Shown one piece after another: positions 1 to 7,875 of a DNA stretch of 57,228 nt; position 1 is the stretch's first letter, and each line of letters begins with the position of its first letter. This DNA comes from Streptomyces cellostaticus (lineage in GTDB: Bacteria; Actinomycetota; Actinomycetes; Streptomycetales; Streptomycetaceae): NCBI RefSeq assembly GCF_023630175.1, contig NZ_JALLIN010000049.1, positions 1 to 57,228 on the forward strand. The letters run 5' to 3'. Made by a program: the position numbers and the translations under genes. The notes below the pieces were generated by a model. It was not told the origin of the DNA. It ran no database searches and was given only the letters and a program-made list of their open reading frames with translations.

Positions 1-299
1 GGGATGATGCGGATCTGGCAGGTCTCGGCGGCGATGACCGTGGCGGTGCGCGGCTGGGAGTCCAACACGGCCAGCTCACCGAGTAACTCACCGGCGCCGC
101 GCACGGCAAGAAGCGCCCTTTCTCCACAGGCCCCGTCCAGGGTGATCAACGTTGACCCGCATTCCAGCACGACCAAGTGAGTTGCTGGATCTCCCTGGCG
201 GAGCAGTACAGTCCGAGCGGGCCTTCCGCGCTGCGGTGCGAGCGCCTTCAGGCGTGCCCATAACTTGTCGCCGATCACCGTGGCATGTGGCTGATACAT
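1..299 (-). CDS. Cyclic nucleotide-binding domain protein (partial, cut by window edge)
   Basis: Reading the minus strand from an ATG at 299 gives 99 open codons running off the window. The translation has the cNMP-binding-domain layout: a beta roll with the segment LLRQGDPATHLVVLECG, then the phosphate-binding cassette region GELLGELAVLDSQPRTATV, which carries the G-E-L-A and P-R-x-A-T-V signature. This supports a Crp/Fnr-type or stand-alone cNMP-sensing protein. Any DNA-binding or effector domain lies outside the window. It lies 44 bp beyond the restored end of the upstream membrane protein on the same strand, so the two are probably co-transcribed. The domain call is firm; the overall function is open. 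Confidence 0.75.
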   Translation of the reverse strand, partial: MYQPHATVIGDKLWARLKALAPQRGRPARTVLLRQGDPATHLVVLECGSTLITLDGACGERALLAVRGAGELLGELAVLDSQPRTATVIAAETCQIRII

Positions 300-383
300 G
301 CGTCCCCCTGCTATGCGGCCCCGACACACTTAGGTGATCGTCTCAACTAACCAGAATGTTGCTCAATAGCCACATTCCAGCCA

Positions 384-842
384 TCAGGAGTGCAGGGCAA
401 AGTCGACGGCCAGGCGGGCCGCTCGCAGCTTCCTGTCCGCCAGCCGGGCCAGCACGTGTAGTCGGCGGCCCTCGACATGCCGTTCAAGCTCCCCATGCGC
501 AGCCGTACTCACACCGACCCGGTTGTGTACGAGCGCTTCGCTCATCAATTCGGTATGCAGCCCCGCCCTTGGGACCACGGGTCGCAGAGCGAGCAGCGCA
601 GCCCCTATCGCGGCCATCAGCAAAAGACACATCAGAACCAAGGAGAACAACGCGATAGGGGCCATGTCGTGCGCACTCGACAGCACGGCAACCCCTGCAG
701 CCAGCAAGCCGCCGGCTATTCCGCACAAAGCCGTTGCTTTCGTATCCGCCCGCTGTACCTCGACGAAGGCGCGTTCAGCGTGTCCTTGCAGCCGCTCCAT
801 CTCCAACGGAATATTGCCTGGCTCGTGCATGTCGCCCCGCAT
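384..842 (-). CDS. Pycsar-effector-like small membrane protein (PycTM/DUF5706 type), probably frameshifted at C-terminus
   Basis: A 152-residue protein with an N-terminal helix containing the AD-T-K-A segment (RADTKATALCGIAGGLLAA) that opens PycTM/DUF5706 proteins, followed by two hydrophobic segments (about residues 38-56 and 62-86). Family members normally end with a further membrane helix after a K-x-R-x-x-x-A-V-D segment. Here the frame stops just after RLAVDFALHS. A one-base shift near 390-400 continues into LLMAGMWLLSNILVS and stops at 343, restoring the expected helix. I infer a real or sequencing frameshift. In Pycsar defence such proteins respond to cyclic pyrimidine nucleotides. The adjacent cNMP-binding gene fits that theme, but no cyclase is visible. 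Confidence 0.6.
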   Translation of the reverse strand: MRGDMHEPGNIPLEMERLQGHAERAFVEVQRADTKATALCGIAGGLLAAGVAVLSSAHDMAPIALFSLVLMCLLLMAAIGAALLALRPVVPRAGLHTELMSEALVHNRVGVSTAAHGELERHVEGRRLHVLARLADRKLRAARLAVDFALHS

Positions 843-1145
843 CCCTCTGTGGCCGTCGCCTGCTTGTCGTGGCAGTTGCCGGCCTGTTCTCAGCTGTCGA
901 GGGGTGATGCCTACCGCAGGGCATGAGCAGCGGTAGGCTCCTCACTCCACGGCCTTCCGTGGGTCCGTAGTCAATGAGATGTGGGGCGGCACCGGTGAGG
1001 CGGAGCGAGCGCCTACCGCTGGCTGGGCATCGTTGGGCGACAGCTTATGCCTCGGCCGTGACGCTCGTTTGACGCTCCGAGCGTCTGCAGGTCCTATGGC
1101 TGGGCTGTAAATGGCTTCTGACCTGGGAATACGTCAGTTCCTTCT
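843..1145. other. Non-coding stretch upstream of the Pycsar-like gene
   Basis: No convincing gene is visible on either strand. The segment holds the presumed promoter of the minus-strand membrane protein and the first part of a degenerate repeat (from 1053) that recurs near 4955. Confidence 0.4.
1053..1073 (+). repeat. Copy 1 of a degenerate dispersed repeat
   Basis: The core CGGCCGTGACGCTCGTTTGAC recurs with one mismatch at 4955-4975. Both copies are followed at similar distance by a TTCTGACCTGGG / TGTCTGACCTCGG segment and then by a short coding relic ending in a F-P-M-x-H-x-V motif. The two copies flank the desaturase/reductase/regulator block. Confidence 0.5.
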
Positions 1146-1212
1146 CGGTCTCATGTCTTCCCGATGACGCATCACGTGGAGTGCGTGGCGATTCTGGAGC
1201 CTGCGGACAAGG
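1146..1212 (+). pseudogene. 3' relic resembling the end of a TrmA/RumA-type RNA methyltransferase
   Basis: Plus-strand translation gives VFPMTHHVECVAILEPAD, which matches my recollection of the C-terminal F-P-x-T-x-H-x-E segment of TrmA/RumA-family (uracil-5)-methyltransferases. Nothing upstream in this frame looks like the rest of the enzyme. It runs directly into the 3' end of the oppositely oriented desaturase gene. A similar relic (VDIFPMAHQVG) lies near 5047-5085. Confidence 0.4.
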
Positions 1213-1252
1213 GCGCCTGCCCTCGGGTTTGTGAGCCAGGCGTTTGTGACAA

Positions 1253-2371
1253 TCAGGCGGCGACGAGCTCCTGCTCGCGGTCCGGCGTCTTGACGTTGGG
1301 CTTCTTGTTCGGCAGCGAGAGCCGGAAGACCTTGCGCCACGCGGAGAACACCTGTTTGGGCAGCGGTCCGGTGACGTACTCCAGCTCGTACTTCTCGAAC
1401 AGCGCGCGCACCTTCACCGCGACCTCGGCGTACCGGTTGCTCGGCAGGTCCGGGAACAGGTGGTGCTCGATCTGGTGCGACAGGTTGCCGGTCATGAAGT
1501 GCATGGCCCTGCTGCCGCTGATGTTCGCCGAGCCCATCATCTGGCGCAGGTACCACTGGCCGCGCGTCTCGCCCTTGATCGACCGGCGCTCGAAGACCTG
1601 CACGCCCTCGGGGAAGTGCCCGCACATGATCACGGAGTGGGACCAGATGTTGCGGACCAGGTTCGCGGTGAACGTGGCGGCGAGCGTGGTGAGGAACGAC
1701 GGGCCCGACAGCAGCGGGTGGATCACGTAGTCCTTGAGTACCTGCTTGCGGATCTTGCGGCCCACGGCCTTGGCCCGCGCGCGGAACTCCGGGTTCTTGC
1801 GGCGGTGCTTGTTCAGGTTCTTGCCGAGCTCCAGGTCGTAGGCGGCGATGCCGTACTCGAAGAAGCAGGCGTTGATGAAGTTCCACAGCGGCTGGCCGAG
1901 GTGGAACGGGTGCCACTTCTGGTCCTCGTCGACGCGCATGATGCCGTAGCCGAGGTCGTTGTCCTTGCCGAGCACGTTGGTGTACGTGTGGTGCAGCTCG
2001 TTGTGCGAGTGCTTCCACTGGTCGGCCGGCGAGACGTGATCCCACTCCCAGGTGGTGGAGTGGATCTTCGGGTCCCGCATCCAGTCCCACTGGCCGTGCA
2101 GGATGTTGTGGCCGATCTCCATGTTGTCCATGATCTTCGCCACGGACAGACCGGCGGTCCCGAGCAGCCACGCGGGCGGGAAGATCGAGAAAAGCAGCAC
2201 ACCCCTGCTGACCAGCTCGAGCTTGCGCTGCGCCGAGATGACCCTACGGATGTAGGCGGCGTCTTTCTCGCCGCGTCCGGCGATCACTTCGTCGCGGATC
2301 GCGTCCAGCTCGTGGCCGAGCTCCTCGATCTGGGCCGCCGTCAGGTGGGCGGTGGGGTCGATGGCGGTCAA
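1253..2371 (-). CDS. Membrane fatty acid desaturase (acyl-CoA/acyl-lipid type)
   Basis: A 372-residue membrane di-iron desaturase with all three histidine clusters: GHNILH, HNELHH and HQIEHH. Hydrophobic segments near residues 50-75 and in the middle of the protein fit an integral membrane enzyme that introduces a double bond into a fatty acyl chain. A longer frame starts at 2419, but a TTG at 2371 preceded by AGGAG at 2376-2380 lies 7 nt after the reductase stop, so TTG is the preferred start. The gene sits directly downstream of a ferredoxin-type reductase that would supply electrons. This is probably a housekeeping lipid-modification pair rather than part of the peptide cluster. Confidence 0.88.
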   Translation of the reverse strand: MTAIDPTAHLTAAQIEELGHELDAIRDEVIAGRGEKDAAYIRRVISAQRKLELVSRGVLLFSIFPPAWLLGTAGLSVAKIMDNMEIGHNILHGQWDWMRDPKIHSTTWEWDHVSPADQWKHSHNELHHTYTNVLGKDNDLGYGIMRVDEDQKWHPFHLGQPLWNFINACFFEYGIAAYDLELGKNLNKHRRKNPEFRARAKAVGRKIRKQVLKDYVIHPLLSGPSFLTTLAATFTANLVRNIWSHSVIMCGHFPEGVQVFERRSIKGETRGQWYLRQMMGSANISGSRAMHFMTGNLSHQIEHHLFPDLPSNRYAEVAVKVRALFEKYELEYVTGPLPKQVFSAWRKVFRLSLPNKKPNVKTPDREQELVAA

Positions 2372-2378
2372 GGTGCTC

Positions 2379-3434
2379 CTACCGTTCGATGTCGCAAGGG
2401 CCCGCCGCGGCGGACACACAGGTCTGGATGAGGACGCCCGGCTCGGCCTCGGTGATCTCGCCGGTGCGCAGGTCGCGGACGGCGCCCGCCTTGAGCGGGG
2501 TGATGCAGCCGAAGCAGATGCCCATGCGGCACCCGGAGGGCATGAGCACGCCGGCCTCCTCGCCGATGCCCAGCAACGGTGTGGCGCCGTCCGCGTCGAC
2601 GGTCTTGCCGGTGGCGCTGAACGTGACCTTGCCGCCGTCGCCGGCGACGACGATGCTGGGGCGGAAGCGTTCGGTGTGCAGGCGCTCTTGGACGCCGTGT
2701 TCGCTCCAGTGCTTTTCGGCGGCGTCGAGCAGACCCGCGGGCCCGCAAGCCCAGGTCTCGCGCTCGGCCCAGTCGGGCACGAGTTCGTCGAGACGGGCGA
2801 TGTCGAGCATGCCGTCTGTGTCGGTGTGCACCTCGGTGAGCCGCAGCTTCTTGTCCGCGAGCAGGTCGTGCAGTTCGTTGCGGAAGATCACGTCTTGCGG
2901 CCGTGGCGCGCAGTGGACCATGACGACGTCGTCGAACTCGGTGTCGCGCAGCATGCCCATCACGGGTGTGATGCCGCTGCCGGCCGTCAGGTAGAGCACC
3001 TTGGCGGGCTTGGCCTGCGGCAGCACGAAGTCACCGGTTGCCTGGTCGAGTTGGATCAGCGTGCCCGGTTTCGCCCTGCGGACCAGGTGGTTGCTGACCT
3101 TGCCGTCCGGGATCGCCTTCACGGTGATCGTGACGCGGCCGTCCGGACGGTTCGTCGGCGAGGTGAGGGAGTAGGCACGCCACAGGCGCACTCCCTCGAC
3201 GTCGACCCCGATCCGGACGTACTGACCGGCTGTGTGGCCGCGCCAGCCCCGTCCCGGTCTGATCACGATGGTCGCGGCGTCATCCGTCTCGGGGTGCACG
3301 GCCTCGATGCGCCCCCGCAGGTCAGCGCCCGCACGCAGTGGGCTGACCAGGTCGAGGTAGTCCGACGGCAGCAGCGGCGTCGTGACCATCTCCAGCAGTT
3401 TCCATGCCCTGCTGCGAAGGGCTGCACTCGTCAT
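2379..3434 (-). CDS. Ferredoxin reductase with C-terminal 2Fe-2S domain (desaturase electron donor)
   Basis: A 351-residue three-part reductase. The N-terminal FAD-binding barrel has the R-A-Y-S motif in RAYSLTS. An NAD(P)-binding domain follows, with the TAGSGITPVMGML loop. The C-terminal plant-type 2Fe-2S domain has cysteines in CRMGICFGC plus a distal QTC. It would pass electrons from NAD(P)H to the adjacent desaturase. The ATG at 3434 is chosen because the upstream part of the open frame (to 4082) only mirrors the opposite-strand regulator. It is divergently transcribed from the PucR-like gene, with a short palindrome between them. Confidence 0.88.
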   Translation of the reverse strand: MTSAALRSRAWKLLEMVTTPLLPSDYLDLVSPLRAGADLRGRIEAVHPETDDAATIVIRPGRGWRGHTAGQYVRIGVDVEGVRLWRAYSLTSPTNRPDGRVTITVKAIPDGKVSNHLVRRAKPGTLIQLDQATGDFVLPQAKPAKVLYLTAGSGITPVMGMLRDTEFDDVVMVHCAPRPQDVIFRNELHDLLADKKLRLTEVHTDTDGMLDIARLDELVPDWAERETWACGPAGLLDAAEKHWSEHGVQERLHTERFRPSIVVAGDGGKVTFSATGKTVDADGATPLLGIGEEAGVLMPSGCRMGICFGCITPLKAGAVRDLRTGEITEAEPGVLIQTCVSAAAGPCDIER

Positions 3435-3465
3435 GACTCCAGCTTGCTGCGTCTCAGGGCGTAAA

Positions 3466-3481
3466 GTCCTGACCGTAGGAC
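3466..3481. promoter_or_regulatory. Inverted repeat in divergent promoter, candidate operator
   Basis: GTCCTGACCGTAGGAC is a 5+5 bp inverted repeat with a 6-bp spacer, placed between the reductase start (3434) and the regulator start (3522). It is a plausible binding site for the PucR-like protein. No binding evidence exists in the sequence itself. Confidence 0.35.
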
Positions 3482-3521
3482 GTGAATCTGGTGGGTGGAA
3501 TTGTTCGCAGGGAATAAAAAC

Positions 3522-4661
3522 GTGAATCGTGTAACCCAGAGGGCCAGCGAACTGGCCCTGGATGAGACGACGGTCACCGCACTTCGGGCCGCGCTGAGGA
3601 CCACCGCCGACGAGGTCGTCCAGGCGATCATCGATGAGGTCCCTCCCTACGCGAACGCCCTTTCGGGCCGCATGGGCGGCACCATCCGTCGAGCTGTTCG
3701 CACCGCCCTCGGGCACTACCTGGACCTCGCGAGCGGGAACGCCACGGGCGGCGACGGCGGTGACGCGGCCTACGAGCTGGGCCGCGGCGAGGTGCGCGAC
3801 GGCCGTTCGATGGACGCCCTGCTCAGCGCCTACCGCGTCGGCGCCCGCGTGGCCTGGCGATGCCTGGCAGCGGGCGCCGTGTCCGCAGGTCTGCCCGCCG
3901 CCGAGGTCGCCAAGTTCGCCGAGCTGACCTTCGCCTACATCGACGAGCTCTCCGCCGCGAGCGCCGCGGGCCACGCCGACGAACTGGCCGCCCGGGGCAG
4001 GGCCCACGAACGCCACCTGGAACACCTGGCCCGCGACCTCCTCGCCGGCGCGAGCCCGGACGTGCTGCTGGCCTCTGCTCAACGGGCCGGATGGCAGCCT
4101 CCGGTTACGCTGACGGCGGTCCTGCTGCCCGCCGCCCAGGCCCGGCCTGCCTACCGCGCGCTCGACCCGAGCACCCTCGTCCTCGAAGATCTGCCGGACG
4201 CCACCGGTGTGCTGCTCGTCCCCGATTCCGACCGATCACATCTCTTGCGGCAGCTGACCGACCGCACCGCCGTGGTCGGCCCGGCCCGGCCATGGACTCG
4301 TGCCTCCGCCTCCTACGCACGAGCCGTACGCGCGCGCTCCCTCTCCTCTGATATCCGCGACACCGAGGACCACCTGCCCGAGCTGGTGCTGAGCGCCGAC
4401 GTGGACGCGTTCGCAGACCTGCGTGCCCGAGCCCTCGCACCGTTGCGCACCTTGCCTGTCGCGACCGCACAGCGGCTGGAGGAGACGTTGCGGGCGTGGC
4501 TGCTGCACCAGGGCAGGCGGGACGAGGTGGCGGCGGCGTTGTTCGTCCATCCCCAGACCGTCCGGTACCGGATGTCACAGCTGCGGGAGCTGTTTCCGGA
4601 TCTCGCATCGCCACACCGGGTCCTTGAACTGACGCTGGCGGTCGGTCTTCGGGCCAGTTGA
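3522..4661 (+). CDS. PucR/CdaR-type helix-turn-helix transcriptional regulator
   Basis: A protein of about 379 residues with an N-terminal helical sensor-like region, a middle GGDEF-like/spacer region and a C-terminal PucR-type HTH. The HTH segment V-A-A-A-L-F-V-H-P-Q-T-V-R-Y-R-M is diagnostic. A GTG at 3495 is also possible. The GTG at 3522 is preferred because AGGGA lies about 8 nt upstream. Its divergence from the desaturase/reductase pair suggests it controls that pair, as is common for such regulators of membrane desaturases in actinomycetes. Confidence 0.82.
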   Translation: MNRVTQRASELALDETTVTALRAALRTTADEVVQAIIDEVPPYANALSGRMGGTIRRAVRTALGHYLDLASGNATGGDGGDAAYELGRGEVRDGRSMDALLSAYRVGARVAWRCLAAGAVSAGLPAAEVAKFAELTFAYIDELSAASAAGHADELAARGRAHERHLEHLARDLLAGASPDVLLASAQRAGWQPPVTLTAVLLPAAQARPAYRALDPSTLVLEDLPDATGVLLVPDSDRSHLLRQLTDRTAVVGPARPWTRASASYARAVRARSLSSDIRDTEDHLPELVLSADVDAFADLRARALAPLRTLPVATAQRLEETLRAWLLHQGRRDEVAAALFVHPQTVRYRMSQLRELFPDLASPHRVLELTLAVGLRAS

Positions 4662-4664
4662 CGC

Positions 4665-4785
4665 GTACTTCGACCGTCCACGAACTCCCGGAGGATCCCG
4701 GCATCGTGCTCGGTGTCTACCTGGACGTCCTTGCAGCCGGGACGGTTCGGTGAGCGACGCGATCAAGGTGCAGCAGGTCGGCTGA
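4665..4785 (+). pseudogene. Fragment resembling the C-terminal part of a MOSC-domain protein, frameshifted
   Basis: Two adjoining frames read HELPEDPGIVLGVYLDVLA...GTVR and then VSDAIKVQQVG-stop. Joined by a one-base shift near 4750, they resemble the P-G-V-Y-x-x-V-x-x-P-G-x-V-x-V-G-D-x-V tail of MOSC-domain proteins. The N-terminal part is absent, so this is a decayed remnant. The family assignment is tentative. Confidence 0.35.
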
Positions 4786-4954
4786 CAGGGAGCGTTCCAC
4801 CACGAGTCGCCCACCTGCCGATCCGTCAGGCCCGCGTCTGGCCGACCAGCCACACCCGGTCGCGACTGAGCGGGAGTTGGCCGAGGAGGACGCCGGTCGC
4901 GTGGAGCAGGGTGTTGGCGAAGGCTGGAGCGACCGGGTTGAAAGGGCGGACTGT

Positions 4955-4975
4955 CGGCCGTGACGCCCGTTTGAC
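4955..4975 (+). repeat. Copy 2 of the degenerate dispersed repeat
   Basis: CGGCCGTGACGCCCGTTTGAC differs at one base from 1053-1073. It is followed by a TCTGACCTCGG segment and then a short relic VDIFPMAHQVG (about 5047-5085) resembling the relic at 1146-1212. Together the two copies look like duplicated, diverged segments of about 120-160 bp. Confidence 0.5.
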
Positions 4976-5154
4976 TCCCTGGGCACCCACATGCATGGCG
5001 ATGGGCCAGGAAATGGTGTCTGACCTCGGGTTTTCCGAAGATCGCTCAGGTCGACATCTTTCCGATGGCCCACCAGGTCGGTGTGCCGCGATTGAACCGG
5101 TCGCGAAGAGCTCCTGAACTGCGGTTGTGGGCGAACAATGTGCGGTGCGGGCGT

Positions 5155-5440
5155 TCAGTAGGTGGGACCGTAGGGGCTCCAGTGCCCGAGGAAGGGTTTC
5201 AGGTCGTCGGCCCGTGGGTTGGGGATGTCGGGCAGCCGGGGCGGTGTGTTCAATGGGTCGAGGCTCTCAACGGTGGATGTTGCCGGCTGATCCATGCTTC
5301 GGCTTCGGTTCTGGTCTGCCCGGGTGGCATGGCCTCGACTCGTGTGCGTACCGCGCTCACGTACTCGGTCAGTCGGGTGGCGTGGCGCCATGCCGCTTCC
5401 TGCGCTTCAAGGTGCCGGACGGCCCGGGAGGTCTACCACC
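5155..5440 (-). pseudogene. Decayed C-terminal fragment of an uncharacterised actinobacterial protein
   Basis: One minus-strand frame gives HLEAQEAAWRHATRLTEYV and later TEAEAWISR. After a one-base shift the next frame gives TVESLDPLNTPPRLPD and ends KPFLGHWSPYGPTY-stop at 5155. Amphipathic helix, acidic linker and a proline-rich end terminating in W-x-P-Y-G resemble the tails of hypothetical Streptomyces proteins I have seen. The missing N-terminus and the shift indicate a pseudogene. No function is assigned. Confidence 0.4.
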
Positions 5441-5507
5441 GGGTCAGACCTGTGCACTCGCAACCCTCGCTACAGGGGCCGTCGTGAGACGTGAGAGGGT
5501 CTGGGGC

Positions 5508-5615
5508 GTGAGTGAGACACCACCGAACACCCTGCAATACCGCTTCGACGGGCCAGAAGACGCTCCGGTCCTGATCCTGGGTCCCTCACTGGGTACCACA
5601 TGGCACAGGTTGTAG
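5508..5615 (+). pseudogene. N-terminal stub of a 3-oxoadipate enol-lactonase (PcaD-like) gene
   Basis: From a GTG at 5508 the 35 codons read as the start of a PcaD/PcaDC alpha/beta hydrolase: the segment LQYRFDGPEDAPVLILGPSL followed by G-T-T-W-H. The frame stops at once at 5615, where the rest of the hydrolase should begin. This is a truncated remnant of a beta-ketoadipate pathway gene, left by a deletion or insertion. Confidence 0.6.
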
Positions 5616-6067
5616 AGACCGTCCAGGGGCGTCTACGGCAGTCCAGCGTGGGCAGGAAATTACAGGTCAGGGCGTTTTGGTCCGGGACGGTCTGACCAGT
5701 TGGTGATTGCGGTGTGACACGAGAGTGATACGGCGAGGCCCGTCGTGGCGGGTTCTCCGCGCGGATCCGTGAGACGGCGAAGCCGCACCGGAGCACTCCG
5801 GTGCCGCTCCTGGGTCGAGATCGAACGCGCTGGCTGCGCGCGATGCGGTCGGTGACTCGTACGATCCGCATGCCTGTGACTCTTTCGGGTGTCTGATTTG
5901 CGATCGCACCCGCTCATCCGTCCGTAGGAGGGGTGCGGCCCCTCCCCGTGCGACCGGGTCAGTGAGTGCGGGAGGCCGGATCGGCTGGCTGGCCACCGGC
6001 AGCTGAACTGGGATGGCTTCACTCCAGTCTGCAGCGCGCGGCAGGCGACGAGCCTGGCTACGTCCGG
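5616..6067. other. Non-coding debris between pseudogene stub and mobile unit
   Basis: No gene or recognisable family is seen on either strand. A GC-rich stem (CCGGAGCACTCCGG near 5792-5805) may be a relic terminator. The segment lies in a remnant-rich junction zone. Confidence 0.35.
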
Positions 6068-6128
6068 CCTTAGACGTCGTTTCTGTTGGTGGATGGGTGC
6101 CGGGCATCATGGTCGTCGACGGGAGCCA

Positions 6129-6722
6129 ATGGCGAGAGGACGGGTGCGGCAAGTGTCTGGAGGCGTACAAACGGCTTTGACCGAGCTGTGGCAGCAGCAC
6201 TGGCCAGACTGTCCTCCGGTCGGGTACAAGCTCCGCGACCCGTACCGGGATCGCTGGGTGCGCTTCCACAGCCTGCCGGAGTCGAAGCGATACGCAGAGG
6301 ACGAGAGCGAATACGACGTCGTCCTGGAGCGGTACAACACCGTCCTCGATGAGTTGTTCGCCGGTGGGGATGTCTACGTGATCAACCCGGTTTGGGCGAT
6401 CGAAGCCGAGGTTCCGCCAGCCCAGCCAGACAGTGGCTACTGGCAGACCCTGCTGGTGGAGGACGATCCAGACCCGGAGTTCCGTACCTACTGCCATCTC
6501 TTCGCCGCCCGCCAGCCCTGGCGATATGGCTGCTTCGACGAGCTGCTCCGTGACATCGCTGAAGACAAGGTGGCGGGAGTCCTCATCACCGACACCCAGA
6601 TGCGGCGCATCTATCACCCCTACGACGGCGGCGCCGATGTCTTCCTCGCCACACCCGGGGAACGGGATCAGACACGCGATCGGCATGCCGACTGGCTTTC
6701 CAGCCACCCGTCGGGTCTCTGA
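6129..6722 (+). CDS. DUF3885-domain protein (cargo inside the IS-like unit)
   Basis: A protein of about 197 residues. The segment WVRFHSLPESKRYAEDESEY followed by V-L-E-R-Y-N-T-V-L-D-E-L-F is the recognisable DUF3885 core. No catalytic or membrane motif is apparent and the function is unknown. An ATG at 6093 and a GTG at 6156 are alternative starts; 6129 follows GGGAG. The C-terminus (DWLSSHPSGL) looks native, so the gene appears intact. It ends 36 bp from the convergent transposase and lies between the terminal inverted repeats, so it may travel with the element. Confidence 0.7.
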   Translation: MARGRVRQVSGGVQTALTELWQQHWPDCPPVGYKLRDPYRDRWVRFHSLPESKRYAEDESEYDVVLERYNTVLDELFAGGDVYVINPVWAIEAEVPPAQPDSGYWQTLLVEDDPDPEFRTYCHLFAARQPWRYGCFDELLRDIAEDKVAGVLITDTQMRRIYHPYDGGADVFLATPGERDQTRDRHADWLSSHPSGL

Positions 6723-6758
6723 CTTGGCCGGCTCGCCACCCCGCCCAGGTCGCCGGAT

Positions 6759-7567
6759 TCAGGTAGTCAGCCGACGGAAGCAGATGCGCAGTGCCGCTAT
6801 GCCGACGAAGGCAAGGAAGTGCTCGGCCTTGCGCTCGTAGCGCCGGTGGAGCCGCCGACAGCCGGCCAGCCAGGACACGGTCCGCTCGACCACCCATCGG
6901 TGACGGCCGAGCCGCTGTGAGGACTCGACGCCCTTGCGAGCGATGCGGTGGCGGATGCCACGGCTGCGAAGCCACCGACGCAGATGGTCGTAGTCATAGC
7001 CCTTGTCGGCGTGCAGCTTCGCCGGGCGTCGGCGGCGCGGGCCGCGACGGGAGCGGATGGGCGGGATCCCGCGCACAAGCGGCTCAAGGCCCAGACTGTC
7101 ATGCATGTTCGCCCCGGAAATGCCTAGGGACAGCGGCAGTCCGTTGCGGTCGGTGATCAGGTGGATCTTCGATCCCAGCTTGCCGCGATCGGTCGGATTC
7201 GGTCCCGTCAAAGGCCCCCTTTTGCCGCCCGGACACTGACCGAGTCGATCGCACACCGCGACCAGTCCAGCTCACCCCGAGCACCGAGTTCGTCGAGCAC
7301 GACCCGATACAACCGGGCCCAGACCCGGTCCCGGCTCCACTGGGCGAAGCGCCGGTAAACCGTGGGCCAGGCCGGGCCGAACACCGGCGGGAGCTGGCGC
7401 CAGGTGCAGCCCGACGTCGCCACGAAGATGATCGCGGCCAGAGCCTCACGGTCACCTGCCCGCCGCCGACCCCCACCCTGCGGACGCTTCACCTCAGTCG
7501 GCGGCACCACACGCCGGAACAGCACCCACAACTCCTCCGGCACCAACCGCTCAACCAGATCCGTCAT
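6759..7567 (-). CDS. IS5-family DDE transposase made by -1 frameshift of two ORFs
   Basis: The first ORF starts at ATG 7567 (119 codons) and carries the N-terminal region with the first catalytic Asp in ELDWSRCAIDSVSV. The second, overlapping ORF (7256-6759) carries the second Asp in KLHADKGYDYDH and the Glu region WVVERTVSWLAG followed by R-x-x-x-R-Y-E. They overlap at an AAAAGGGGG run near 7215. There a -1 slip of the AAA codon joins the frames, as in the two-ORF groups of the IS5 family. The DDE triad is complete, so the transposase may still work. Coordinates span both ORFs. Confidence 0.8.
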
Positions 7568-7615
7568 GCACGGTTCAACGAACCATCACGCCAAAAGAAA
7601 CGACGCCTTAGACGG

Positions 7616-7875
7616 ACACGAACACGCGGAACCGCCGATCCATGCTTTCCACCACGCCCTCATCGCACGGGGATCAACTTCCGGCCTGCATGATTCTAAC
7701 CACATCAACTGCGGGGAGAGCAGCCAGGAGAAGGCGGATGACCTCAACGTGACGCTGCAGGATCTTGCCACCGGTTCCGCTGGACACTCCTTCTGAGCAA
7801 CGTGAGGATGCTGGGAAGTCCTACAGCAGCGCAGCAAATTGAGGTGCTGGTCGAGAAGCCAGGAGGGGATCTGGC
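7616..7875 (+). promoter_or_regulatory. Leader region of the biosynthetic run, with an uncharacterised ORF tail
   Basis: This 260-bp stretch between the mobile unit and the first biosynthetic gene must hold the promoter of the plus-strand run. No clear -35/-10 pair was identified. A plus-strand frame ends at 7796 with DDLNVTLQDLATGSAGHSF. It could be the tail of a gene cut by the IS-like unit, but I do not recognise it. AGGAGGGG at 7861-7868 is a strong ribosome binding site for the carrier protein gene. Confidence 0.35.

Larger units (their letters stand above)
6075..7604. mobile_element. IS-like unit of about 1.53 kb with terminal inverted repeats, 7-bp flanking direct repeats and a passenger gene
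   Basis: The left end reads CGTCGTTTCTGTTGG from 6075. The right end is the inverted copy, CCAAAAGAAACGACG ending at 7604, with one mismatch over 15 bp. Directly outside both ends is the same heptamer CCTTAGA (6068-6074 and 7605-7611), as expected of a target duplication. Inside lie an IS5-type transposase and, convergent to it, a DUF3885 gene. I found no second inverted repeat between the two genes. IS5-family duplications are usually shorter than 7 bp, so part of the match may be target preference. Confidence 0.55.

Noticed and set aside
1253..4661. Desaturase, reductase and PucR regulator as cluster genes
   Set aside because: They are separated from the biosynthetic run by pseudogenes and a mobile unit and resemble a common actinomycete lipid-desaturation locus.
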